Assembly: GCF_012933505.1 (NCBI RefSeq)
Contig: NZ_JABBNB010000044.1
Coordinates: 1-39,490, forward strand
Length of the DNA stretch: 39,490 nucleotides
Direction of reading: 5' to 3'
Source of the DNA: Gordonia asplenii
GTDB lineage: Bacteria > Actinomycetota > Actinomycetes > Mycobacteriales > Mycobacteriaceae
This document shows, piece after piece, positions 23,977-32,487 of this stretch. The notes under the pieces are model-generated. The model did no database searches. It saw only the letters and a list, made by a program, of their open reading frames with translations, and was not told the DNA's origin. Each line of letters begins with the position of its first letter. Within the stretch, counting starts at the first letter, position 1. A program made the translations under genes and the position numbers.

Positions 23977-26900
23977 TTGCCCGATAGTCCCGCGATTCCT
24001 GCGCAGTACCTGCTGTCCGGCCACGCGAGTGCGCCGCGAACGCTCGTCGACATCTTCGCTGAGACGACGAAACGGTTTCCGGACGCACCGGCACTCGACG
24101 ACGGTGAAGGCACCCTCACATACTCGCAGGTATCGGCGCTGATTCGACGCTCCGCCGCACGGTTCAGCGCAGCCGGCATCGGGCGCGGATCACGCGTGGG
24201 CATCCGCATGCCGTCGGGCAGCCGCGACCTCTATCTCGCCATCTTGGCGACGCTGCAGGCCGGCGCCGCTTACGTGCCGGTCGACGCCGACGACCCGCCG
24301 GAGCGCGCGGACCTGGTGTTCGGCGAGGCCAAGGTCGATGCGATCGTCACCGCTGACGGAATCCACCGAGTGCGCGACGGCGAGATGGGCGAGCTCGTCC
24401 CCGAGACTGCCGCGAGCATCGTCGCACGACCGACGCCCGAGGACGACGCGTGGATCATCTTCACCTCGGGATCGACCGGAACGCCGAAAGGTGTTGCGGT
24501 GACTCACCGTAACGCCGCGGCCTTCGTCGACGCCGAGGCGAAGATGTTCCTCGTCGACGATCCGATCGCCCCCGGCGACCGTGTGCTCGCCGGGCTCTCC
24601 GTCGCCTTCGACGCGTCGTGCGAGGAGATGTGGCTGGCGTGGCGCCACGGCGGCTGCCTGGTGCCTGCGCCGCGATCACTCGTCCGCAGCGGCATGGACC
24701 TCGGCCCGTGGTTGGTCCAGCGCGACATCACTGTCGTCTCGACGGTCCCCACCCTCGCGTCGCTCTGGCCGCCGGAGGCGCTGGAGGAAGTCCGCCTGTT
24801 GATCTTCGGCGGCGAGGCGTGCCCACCGGAACTCGGTGAGCGACTCGCCGTCGACGGCCGCGAGGTGTGGAACACCTACGGCCCCACCGAGGCAACCGTC
24901 GTCGCGTGTGCGGCGCCGCTCGACGGGACGCTGCCGGTCCGGATCGGATTGCCGTTGGCCGGTTGGGATCTCGCCGTCGTCGATGCGCAGGCTCAGCCGG
25001 TGGCGGTCGGCGAGATCGGCGAGCTCGTCATCGGCGGCGTCGGGCTGGCCAGGTACCTCGATCCGGTCAAGGACGCCGAAAAGTATTCGCCCATGCCGAG
25101 TTTGGGCTGGGAACGCGCCTACCGAAGTGGCGACCTGGTCCGCCTCGACGAGGAGGGGCTGGTCTTTCAGGGGCGCGCCGACGACCAGGTCAAGGTCGGC
25201 GGGCGCCGCATCGAACTCGGTGAGATCGACAATGCGCTGCAACACCTTCCGGGGGTGGCCGGTGCGGCGGCCGCCGTCCGCAAATCGGCCGCGGGCAATA
25301 GTCTGCTGATCGGCTACCTGGTCTCCGCGGACCCCGACTTCGACGTTGCCGCCGCGCATGCCGCGCTGGCCGAGCAGTTGCCCGCCGCAATGGTGCCGCG
25401 CCTTGCGCTCGTCGACGAATTGCCAACGCGCACTTCGGGAAAGGTCGACCGCAACGCGCTGCCGTGGCCGCTGCCGAGCACCTCCGACGCCGACACCGGT
25501 GACCTGACCGACACCGAGGCATGGCTGGCGGAGCAGTGGACCAACGTGCTGGGCGTCCAAGTCACCGATGCCGGCGCCGACTTCTTCGCCGAGGGCGGCG
25601 GGTCGTTGTCCGCGGCACAGCTGGTGACGGCGATCCGCGAACGACACCCGGAGATCACCGTCGCCGAGCTCTACGACCATCCGCGGTTGGGTTCGCTCGC
25701 CGAGATGCTCGACGAACTCACGCCGACCGAGGAAGTGGAGCCACGTTACGTCGCGCCGACCCCGCGTCGTACCGGCATCGTCCAGTTGCTCGCGTCGGTG
25801 CCGCTGACGACGTTGACGGGCTTTCAGTGGGCCACCTGGCTCGGTGTGGTCAACAACATCGGCGCGTGGGCAGCGCGGCGCGCCGACATCGACGTCCCGT
25901 GGCTCAACACCGTGAACTGGTGGGCGCTGCTGGCAGCCTTCCTGGTCTTCATCACCCCGCCCGGCCGGATGGCGATCGCCGCGATCGGCGCCCGACTGCT
26001 GATGCGCGGCGTGACGCCCGGCGCATATCCGCGCGGCGGCAGCGTTCACGTCCGACTCTGGGTGGCCGAACGCCTCGTCGAAGCCAGTGGCGCGGCCAAT
26101 CTCTCGGGGGCGCCCTGGATGATCCATTTCGCCCGCGCGATGGGATCGTCGATCGGCAGCGGCGTCGACCTGCACACCACTCCCCCGGTGACCGGCATGC
26201 TGACCATCGGCGATTTCGCTTCGATCGAGCCCGAGGTGGATCTCACCGGCTGGTGGATCGACGGCGACGTGGTCCACATCGGCACCATCGACATCCGCGA
26301 CGGCGCGACGGTCGGCGCGCGCTCGACGCTGCTGCCGGGCGCCGTCGTCGGGCGCCAATCCGAAGTCGCGGCCGGTTCCGCGGTCATCGGCAAGGTGAAG
26401 GCCCGTCAGCACTGGGCCGGGTCGCCTGCGGTGAAGGCAGGCAAGGCCGAGCATCGGTGGCCCGCCGAACGACCCAAACGCCGCGGCTACTGGGTGAGTC
26501 TGTACGGACTGTCGTCGCTGGTCCTGGCGTCGATCCCACTGATCTCGCTCGGTGCGGGGCTGGCCGTGCTCGGGGCATGGTCGTTGTCGGCCGTCCGGTT
26601 GCAGTCGGTCGCGATCCGATCGTTGATTCTGCTGCCGGCAGCGACCTTGGTCAGCCTCGGCGTCTACGCCACGATCACCGCGGTCTTCGTGCGCCTGCTG
26701 TCGGTCGGGCTCACCAAGGGCTACCACCCGGTGCGATCGCGGGTGGGCTGGCAGGTCTGGATGACCGAGCGCCTGCTCGACGCCGCGCGGACGTACCTGT
26801 TCCCGCTCTACGCGAGTCTGCTGACCCCGGTGTGGTTCCGGATCCTCGGTGCGAACATCGGCAAGGGCACCGAGATCTCGACAGCGCTGGTTCTGCCGAA

Positions 26901-27876
26901 GTTCACCACCGTCGCCGACGGCGCCTTCCTCGCCGACGACACCATGGTGGCGTCGTACGAACTCGGCGGCGGCTGGATGCACATCGACGAGGCGAAGGTC
27001 GGCAAGCGCTCGTTCCTGGGCAACTCCGGCATCACCGGGCCGGGACGCAAGGTCCCCAAGAACAGTCTCGTCGCGGTGTTGTCGGCGACGCCGGACAAGG
27101 CGAAGTCGGGGTCGAGCTGGCTCGGTTCACCACCGGTTCGCTTGCGGCGCACCACAACTGAGTCGGACACCTCACGGACCTTCGATCCACCGATGAAACT
27201 CAAGGTGGCCCGCGCGACAGTGGAGACGATGCGGCTGATCCCGGTCATGGTGTCCTTCGGGCTGGGCGTGTTCATGCTGTTGGGCCTGCAGTACATCGGT
27301 TCGCAGGCGAGTGTGTGGGTGGCGGCTGCGGTCAGCGGACTGTTGCTGTTGGTGGCCGGCGCCGCGGCCTGCTGCATCGCCGCTGCGGCGAAATGGATTG
27401 TGGTGGGCCGTATTCCGGCGTCGGAGCATCCACTGTGGAGTTCTTTCGTGTGGCGCAACGAGCTGTCGGATGCGTTCGTAGAGACCGTCGCCGCACCGTG
27501 GTTCGCGAACGCGGCGACCGGCACGCGGGTGCTCAACATCTGGCTGCGGCTGCTGGGCGCGAAGATCGGCCACGGCGTGTGGTGTGAAACCTATTGGCTG
27601 CCCGAGGCCGACCTGGTGACCCTCGGCGACGGCGCCAACGTCCAGCGCGGCTGCGTGGTGCAGACGCACCTCTTCCACGACCGCGTGATGTCGATGGACG
27701 AGGTGGTTCTGGAGAAGGGCGCGACACTCGGACCGCACTGTGTGGCGTTGCCCGCGGCCGGCCTCGGCGAGGCCGCAACGGTGGGCCCGGCGTCGTTGGT
27801 GATGCGCGGCGACGTCGTGCCCGCGTACACCCGGTGGCAGGGCAATCCGATCGCGCCGTGGCCGACGAAGAGGTGA
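23977..27876 (+). CDS. Pls/PosA-type NRPS-like protein (A-T plus membrane acyltransferase-like terminal domain)
   Basis: The 1299-residue protein begins with an adenylation domain (about 20-510). Core motifs are FTSGSTGTPKG (from residue 163), AFDASCEEMW, NTYGPTEATV, YRSGDL and RTSGKVDRNALP. The Asp of FDAS fits an amino-acid substrate. A carrier domain follows with the phosphopantetheine Ser at residue 543 (EGGGSLSA). The rest alternates membrane helices (about 645-675, 838-910, 1085-1145) with three hexapeptide-repeat blocks (about 705-795, 950-1025, 1190-1285). That is the terminal-domain pattern (TIGR02353) of epsilon-poly-lysine synthase. No condensation or thioesterase domain of classical type is seen. 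It may make or transfer a homo-oligomer of an amino acid at the membrane. The TTG start has AGGCGG five bases before it. Confidence 0.88.
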   Translation: MPDSPAIPAQYLLSGHASAPRTLVDIFAETTKRFPDAPALDDGEGTLTYSQVSALIRRSAARFSAAGIGRGSRVGIRMPSGSRDLYLAILATLQAGAAYVPVDADDPPERADLVFGEAKVDAIVTADGIHRVRDGEMGELVPETAASIVARPTPEDDAWIIFTSGSTGTPKGVAVTHRNAAAFVDAEAKMFLVDDPIAPGDRVLAGLSVAFDASCEEMWLAWRHGGCLVPAPRSLVRSGMDLGPWLVQRDITVVSTVPTLASLWPPEALEEVRLLIFGGEACPPELGERLAVDGREVWNTYGPTEATVVACAAPLDGTLPVRIGLPLAGWDLAVVDAQAQPVAVGEIGELVIGGVGLARYLDPVKDAEKYSPMPSLGWERAYRSGDLVRLDEEGLVFQGRADDQVKVGGRRIELGEIDNALQHLPGVAGAAAAVRKSAAGNSLLIGYLVSADPDFDVAAAHAALAEQLPAAMVPRLALVDELPTRTSGKVDRNALPWPLPSTSDADTGDLTDTEAWLAEQWTNVLGVQVTDAGADFFAEGGGSLSAAQLVTAIRERHPEITVAELYDHPRLGSLAEMLDELTPTEEVEPRYVAPTPRRTGIVQLLASVPLTTLTGFQWATWLGVVNNIGAWAARRADIDVPWLNTVNWWALLAAFLVFITPPGRMAIAAIGARLLMRGVTPGAYPRGGSVHVRLWVAERLVEASGAANLSGAPWMIHFARAMGSSIGSGVDLHTTPPVTGMLTIGDFASIEPEVDLTGWWIDGDVVHIGTIDIRDGATVGARSTLLPGAVVGRQSEVAAGSAVIGKVKARQHWAGSPAVKAGKAEHRWPAERPKRRGYWVSLYGLSSLVLASIPLISLGAGLAVLGAWSLSAVRLQSVAIRSLILLPAATLVSLGVYATITAVFVRLLSVGLTKGYHPVRSRVGWQVWMTERLLDAARTYLFPLYASLLTPVWFRILGANIGKGTEISTALVLPKFTTVADGAFLADDTMVASYELGGGWMHIDEAKVGKRSFLGNSGITGPGRKVPKNSLVAVLSATPDKAKSGSSWLGSPPVRLRRTTTESDTSRTFDPPMKLKVARATVETMRLIPVMVSFGLGVFMLLGLQYIGSQASVWVAAAVSGLLLLVAGAAACCIAAAAKWIVVGRIPASEHPLWSSFVWRNELSDAFVETVAAPWFANAATGTRVLNIWLRLLGAKIGHGVWCETYWLPEADLVTLGDGANVQRGCVVQTHLFHDRVMSMDEVVLEKGATLGPHCVALPAAGLGEAATVGPASLVMRGDVVPAYTRWQGNPIAPWPTKR

Positions 27877-27945
27877 CAGACCCCCGCCAGGAAGAATCGA
27901 CGGTGACCGATCGGCGTCGGGATCGATCGACGAATTCGGTGTGAG

Positions 27946-28440
27946 TTACCCCTCCGACTTCGGCAGGTGTTCTGAGCTGAAGCGCTGCATCGTCGAGTGG
28001 AGTTCCTCGAGGAGGACGACGAGCCGGCCGACGTCTTCGGGCTGATACTTGTCCATCACCGCGGCGAGGGCCACCTCCAGCGGATCGAAGAAGGCGTCCG
28101 CGGTCGCCTGAATGCCCGGCGTGGAGTGCAGGGTGACGACCCGGCGGTCGACGTTCTCGCGACTTCGGCGGATGTGCCCCGCGGATTCCAGGCGGTTCAA
28201 GAGAGTCGACGTCGCACCCGAGGTGAGGCCGATTCGCTCACTGAGCCGCGCAGGCGAGATCGGCTGCCCCTGCTCTTCGGCACGGAGGATCTCGATCAGG
28301 GCGATCGCGTCCGTGGAGTACAGCCCCGCGCTCGCCGCAAACGCGCGACCGACGCGGTCATACCCCTCGCCGTAAGCGCGCAGCGCGCCGTTCATCCGCG
28401 CGCGGTGATCACCGTCCGGGCTGCTGCTCGTGGCATCCAT
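27946..28440 (-). CDS. MarR family transcriptional regulator
   Basis: The 164-residue protein has a winged helix of MarR type: ISPARLSERIGLTSGATSTLLNRLESAGHIRRSRENVDRRVVTL, about residues 60-104. The wing motif DRR-VVTL is clear. MarR proteins are usually repressors relieved by phenolic or drug-like ligands. It diverges from the DHA2 efflux gene across a 121-bp AT-rich region and is the likely regulator of both. AAGGGA precedes the ATG. Confidence 0.92.
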   Translation of the reverse strand: MDATSSSPDGDHRARMNGALRAYGEGYDRVGRAFAASAGLYSTDAIALIEILRAEEQGQPISPARLSERIGLTSGATSTLLNRLESAGHIRRSRENVDRRVVTLHSTPGIQATADAFFDPLEVALAAVMDKYQPEDVGRLVVLLEELHSTMQRFSSEHLPKSEG

Positions 28441-28489
28441 GAACGTCCCTTCCGGCCCAGCGTCGGGCCCAGCACACGCAGAGTATCAC

Positions 28490-28518
28490 TTGCCACAAAG
28501 TTACTTCATGATTATATT
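28490..28518 (+). promoter_or_regulatory. Sigma-70-type promoter of the efflux gene
   Basis: TTGCCA (28490-28495), a 17-bp spacer and TATATT (28513-28518) form a near-consensus promoter in an AT-rich island. TTACTTC occurs twice, at 28501-28507 inside the spacer and at 28517-28523 over the -10, sixteen bp apart; these may be the MarR-binding half-sites. The efflux gene's GTG lies 44 bp downstream and has AGGAG in front. Confidence 0.6.
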
Positions 28519-28561
28519 ACTTCGCTATAAAGGTATTTCTTCGAGAACTTAGGAGTCCGTA

Positions 28562-30202
28562 GTGGCGATTTCATCAGGTGCGCGACGCTGGATCGGATTG
28601 ATCGCGGTCGCACTGGGGGTGGCGCTGATCGTGATGGACACCACGATCGTCAACGTGATCACCCCTTCCGTCATCGACGACCTGGGCATCGACGCAACCC
28701 AGGCGCAATGGATCCAGGAGGGATACACGATCGTCTTCGCCGCCCTCCTTCTCGTCGCGGGGCGCATCAGTGACCTCTGGGGTGCGAAGAGGTTGTTCCT
28801 CACCGGGTCGGTCTTCTTCGGGGCGACGAGCGTCTTGGCCGGTCTCGCATGGAATGGCGAGACGCTTGTCGCCGCCCGCTTCCTGCTGGGCGTCGGCGCC
28901 GCCGCTATCTTGCCGACGTCGCTGGCGCTGCTGAATCACATGTTCACCGGTAAGGCGCGCGGCATGGCCTTCGCCGTCTGGGGCACGACCATCGGTGCCG
29001 CAACAGCGGTCGGCCCGGTTCTCGGCGGTTGGCTGTCGGAGGAATCGACGTGGCGGTGGGCGTTCGGCCTCAACGTGCCGCTCGTGATCGTCATCCTCGC
29101 CGTCGGCGTGACGTTCCTCACCGAGTCGACCCGCTCCACCGGCGGTGTCGACGTGATCAGTGCGATCCTCTCCGTTCTCGGCCTCGGCCTTGCGGCATTC
29201 GGCCTGGTTGAGGGGCGCACATACGGGTGGATCATGTCGAAGGAGCCGTTCGACGTGTTCGGCGCGACGTGGGACTCCGGGCTCTCGCCCGCATTCGTGG
29301 CGCTGGTGCTCTCGGTACTGCTGATGGGCGTGTTCGTCCGGCGGCAGATCATCATCAGCCGCGGTGGCGGCAAGCACGACCCGCTGATGGACATGAAGCT
29401 GTTCTCCATCACCTCGTTCCGCAACGGCAACTTCGCCACCGTGATCATCGGCCTCGGCGAGTACGGCATCATCGCGGTGCTTCCGCTCTGGCTGCAGTTC
29501 ACACTCGGGTTCACTGCTCTGGACGCGGGCGCGACGCTCGTCGTCATCGCGGTCGGTAGCTTCGCCGCGAGCATCATCAGCTTCCCGCTCGCCGACAGCG
29601 GAAAGGCGACAGCTCTCGACCTCGTGCGCGGCGGACTGGTCCTGGAGGTACTGGGACTTGCCGGCCTCGGCGTCGTGGCTTGGGCGACCGATGCGAATTG
29701 GTGGTTCATCGCCGCCGCCCTGTTCGTCTACGGAGTCGGTGTGGGACTTGCGACCGCACAGGTCACCAACGTGGTTCTGGAAGAGATTCCGGAGAGCGAG
29801 GGCGGGCAGGGATCTGCGATCCAGAGCACCTTCCGTCAGCTCGGCTCCGCGCTCGGCATCGCCATTCTCATGACCGTGTTCTTCTCGACGCTCAGCACTA
29901 CTCTGCACGACAAGCTGGTCGACATGGGGCTCGCCCCGGCCGACGCGACGCGGTTCAGCGACGGCGTGACCGACAGCGCGGGGGCGGCGATCCACTCCCT
30001 CACCCAGAATCCGGCGACCGCTCAGATCGGCGACGCCGCCCAGTCCGCGATGTCCCAGGCACTCGCCTTCGGCTCGTTCCTCGGCGCGGGCTTCCTCGTC
30101 CTCGGACTTCTTGCCACACTGTTCATCCCGAACAACACGATGAGCGACGATGTGGCGTCGGACGACGAGCGGGACCGCACGCCGTCGCCGACGAAGCAGT
30201 GA
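28562..30202 (+). CDS. MFS drug efflux transporter, DHA2 (14-helix) family
   Basis: The 546-residue protein has about fourteen helices and the DHA2 signatures LIVMDTTIVNVITPSV in helix 1, WIQEGYTIVFAALLLVAGRISDLWGAKRLFL for helices 2-3, and the antiporter motif C region FAVWGTTIGAATAVGPVLGGWL. It should export toxic organic compounds in exchange for protons. The GTG start is set by AGGAG six bases upstream. The divergent MarR gene is the probable repressor. A strong hairpin just after the stop may end the transcript. Confidence 0.93.
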   Translation: MAISSGARRWIGLIAVALGVALIVMDTTIVNVITPSVIDDLGIDATQAQWIQEGYTIVFAALLLVAGRISDLWGAKRLFLTGSVFFGATSVLAGLAWNGETLVAARFLLGVGAAAILPTSLALLNHMFTGKARGMAFAVWGTTIGAATAVGPVLGGWLSEESTWRWAFGLNVPLVIVILAVGVTFLTESTRSTGGVDVISAILSVLGLGLAAFGLVEGRTYGWIMSKEPFDVFGATWDSGLSPAFVALVLSVLLMGVFVRRQIIISRGGGKHDPLMDMKLFSITSFRNGNFATVIIGLGEYGIIAVLPLWLQFTLGFTALDAGATLVVIAVGSFAASIISFPLADSGKATALDLVRGGLVLEVLGLAGLGVVAWATDANWWFIAAALFVYGVGVGLATAQVTNVVLEEIPESEGGQGSAIQSTFRQLGSALGIAILMTVFFSTLSTTLHDKLVDMGLAPADATRFSDGVTDSAGAAIHSLTQNPATAQIGDAAQSAMSQALAFGSFLGAGFLVLGLLATLFIPNNTMSDDVASDDERDRTPSPTKQ

Positions 30203-30211
30203 CGGAATACC

Positions 30212-30247
30212 CCCTTCATGCATCGACGTTGGTCGGTGCATGAAGGG
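30212..30247. terminator. 16-bp hairpin overlapping the next gene's start codon
   Basis: CCCTTCATGCATCGAC (30212-30227) pairs with GTCGGTGCATGAAGGG (30232-30247) around a GTTG loop, with one T-G wobble. TTTCGGTTTCC follows. It begins ten bases after the efflux stop codon and looks like its terminator. The ATG of the luciferase-like gene (30240-30242) lies in the right arm, so the structure could also block translation of that gene. Confidence 0.7.
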
Positions 30248-31277
30248 TTTCGGTTTCCTGAGTTTCGGCCACTACCGCAACGGTTCGTCGGTCGGCGCGC
30301 GCGAGATGATCCGTGACGCAGCCGACATCGGCGTCGGCGCCGACGAATTGGGTGTGAACGGAGCCTATTTCCGCGTGCATCACTTCGCCACTCAGCAGGC
30401 GTCGCCGATTCCGCTGCTGAGCGCGATCGCGGCCAAGACACGCTATATCGAAGTCGGCACCGGCGTCATCGACATGCGCTATGAGAACCCGCTCTATCTC
30501 GCGGAAGAGGCTGCGGCGCTTGACTTCATCGCCGATGGGCGGATCGCGCTCGGGATCAGCCGGGGGTCGCCGGAACCGGCCGACCGCGGCTGGGAATCGT
30601 TCGGGTACAACGGATCCGCCGATCCCCGCGGCGCCGATATCGCCCGCGACAAGTTCGATCTGTTCCTGCGGGCCATCGACGGCGAACCGATCGCGCCCGC
30701 GGCGTCGGGCGGCGCACCGCTGCGCGTCGAACCACACGCGCCCGGCCTGCGCGAGCGCATCTGGTGGGGTTCGGCGAGCAGCGATACCGCGGAATGGACT
30801 GGGCGACAAGGACTCAACCTGATGTCGTCGACGCTGGTGTTCAGCGACACCGCGCGACCTCTGCACGAGGTGCAGACCGAGCAGATCGAGCGGTATCGTG
30901 CCGCGTACGCCGCCGCCGGGCACACTCGACCACCCCGAGTCTCGGTGAGTCGCAGCATCTTTCCCGTCGTCAGCGCCCAGGACGCGCAGCTGTTTGCGGT
31001 GCTGGGTGCACGCGAAGGGCATGACGGTTTCGGGATGATCGACGGCCAGACCGCGACATTCGGGAAAACCTATGTGGGAGAACCGGATCAGCTCATCGAG
31101 GCACTGCGCGCCGACACCGCGGTGACGGCCGCGGATACGCTGATGCTGACCATCCCGTCGCAGCTCGGCGTCGACGCGAATCTGCGGATCCTCGAATCGT
31201 TCGCTCGGCACGTGGCACCGGAGTTGGGTTGGAAACCGAACACCGCGGGACCCGTCGTCGGGTATCCCGCGGCGTAG
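30240..31277 (+). CDS. Luciferase-like (LLM class) flavin or F420-dependent oxidoreductase
   Basis: The 345-residue protein starts MKGFGFLSFGHY, typical of the LLM class. It shows the beta-barrel patterns VGTGVIDMRYENPLYLAEEAAALDFIADGRIALGISRGSP and a C-terminal DTLMLTIPSQLGVDANLRILESF. Members use FMN or F420 and act as monooxygenases or reductases. The fgd1 gene in the same window would supply reduced F420, so an F420 enzyme is plausible but not proven. No Shine-Dalgarno is seen; the start codon lies inside a strong hairpin. An in-frame upstream opening to 30150 overlaps the efflux gene and is rejected. Confidence 0.88.
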   Translation: MKGFGFLSFGHYRNGSSVGAREMIRDAADIGVGADELGVNGAYFRVHHFATQQASPIPLLSAIAAKTRYIEVGTGVIDMRYENPLYLAEEAAALDFIADGRIALGISRGSPEPADRGWESFGYNGSADPRGADIARDKFDLFLRAIDGEPIAPAASGGAPLRVEPHAPGLRERIWWGSASSDTAEWTGRQGLNLMSSTLVFSDTARPLHEVQTEQIERYRAAYAAAGHTRPPRVSVSRSIFPVVSAQDAQLFAVLGAREGHDGFGMIDGQTATFGKTYVGEPDQLIEALRADTAVTAADTLMLTIPSQLGVDANLRILESFARHVAPELGWKPNTAGPVVGYPAA

Positions 31278-31319
31278 GCAATCTCATCCCTGCGCGTCAG
31301 CCCGTGAGGAGTGTCGCGT

Positions 31320-31869
31320 CTAGTGGTGTGTAGCGGTGAAGAGCTGTATGACGTTGCGTTCCTCTGCCGGTTGAGCCTGGATTCGCCGACGACGGGCCCT
31401 ATCCGCCGGTTGAGCCGCGAGGAGCGTAAGCGCGCCGTACTGAGCGAGGCGCTAGCCGAGTCGAAGTGACGAGCGTGTCGAAACCCCTGTACCACAATGC
31501 ATTTGATGGTGGCGCACGTGTCGAACTGTGGTGGTATCGAACATCGAGGCGTGGGCACCAGTAGGGTGCACACGCGTCACTTGCCGGGTGACATCGCCGA
31601 TATTGGCGCGGACCGTCGAAAGTCGTTGTGGCTGAGAGGTTTCGACACGGACTCGGCTAGCGCTACTTCGACTCGGCTAGCGAAATGGGTCCGCCATCGG
31701 TAGATCCAGGTTGAGCGAGCGGAGCGAATCGAAACCCCACTGGCCGGGCAATGACAAACCCCTCGGCGTCACAGTGGTTTCGGCTCCGCTTCGCCTCGCT
31801 CAACCAACAGGATGCGGCGAAGCAGGGTGCGCGCAAGTATCAATATGATTAGGCGCGACACCCTGCTAG
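31320..31869. mobile_element. MITE-like repeat element, copy B
   Basis: This copy parallels the element at 6244-6827 over nearly its whole length. It shares long identical stretches such as the block from CGCGAGGAGCGTAAGCGCGC to GCGTGTCGAAACC and the block around TTGGCGCGGACCGTCGAAAG. It begins CTAGTGGTGTGTAGCGG and ends TTAGGCGCGACACCCTGCTAG, so CTAG lies at both ends (31320-31323 and 31866-31869). The left terminal repeat is more decayed than in copy A, and the right half differs between copies. It contains no gene and fills most of the space between the luciferase-like gene and DoxX. Confidence 0.75.
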
Positions 31870-31895
31870 AGGGCTCCGCAGACGTCACATCGACG

Positions 31896-32309
31896 TCAGT
31901 CCTGGCGCTGCCAGCGGAAGAGGTAGTTGTCCAGGGCCGCGAAGCCGGGCTTGGCGAAGCCGATGGCGAGCGAGGCCGCGACGAGCGACAGAACCAGTTC
32001 GTAGCCGCCGTCGGATGCCCAGAAACCGGCGTCCCAGTGGGCATAGGCCATGGCACCCAGCATGTCGGCCGAGAGCAGAATGCCGACGAGCGGCAGCAGC
32101 AGCCCGAGCACCAGCGCGATGCCGCCGATCAGCTCCACCCACGTCGCGTACTGTGCGGCCAGGCCGGGCGCCGGGATGCCCATCGCGGAGAAGCCCTTCT
32201 CCACGTTCGAGATTCCGTTGGTGTGCAGCTTCTGCCAGCCGTGCATGATGAAGACGAAGCCAAGGATCAGGCGCGCCACGAGTAAGGCGACACTGCGGAT
32301 GGCGGTCAT
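31896..32309 (-). CDS. DoxX family membrane protein
   Basis: The 137-residue protein has four helices and the DoxX signature VARLILGFVFIMHGWQKL near the N-terminus, then TWVELIGGIALVLGLLLPLVGILLSADMLGAM. DoxX proteins are inner-membrane proteins of varied role; in mycobacteria one joins a complex with SodA and SseA in oxidative-stress resistance. The ATG at 32309 has AGAGGA upstream at good spacing; the longer frame upstream is not supported. It diverges from the M1 peptidase gene. Confidence 0.88.
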   Translation of the reverse strand: MTAIRSVALLVARLILGFVFIMHGWQKLHTNGISNVEKGFSAMGIPAPGLAAQYATWVELIGGIALVLGLLLPLVGILLSADMLGAMAYAHWDAGFWASDGGYELVLSLVAASLAIGFAKPGFAALDNYLFRWQRQD

Positions 32310-32487
32310 ATGGGTAATCCTCTTTCGACTAAACTTGTGGGCGTCTTTTCGGTGGTGGTACGCGGCGTGGGATGACCTCGCCGAGTACTCTTTAGGTGCC
32401 GCGACGCCGGTGAGCGCCACGAAATAGCGTGCGCCCCGCGCGAGCGGGGATGATCCTGTTTTCAAGGCCGACATCGAAGGAGAATGG

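Noticed and set aside
24676..26982. 768-codon open frame on the minus strand
   Set aside because: It is antisense to the NRPS-like gene, with composition rich in Arg, His, Asp and Gln as expected for a shadow frame.
31278..31895. Gene in the region between the LLM oxidoreductase and DoxX
   Set aside because: Only element copy B and short shadow frames are present.
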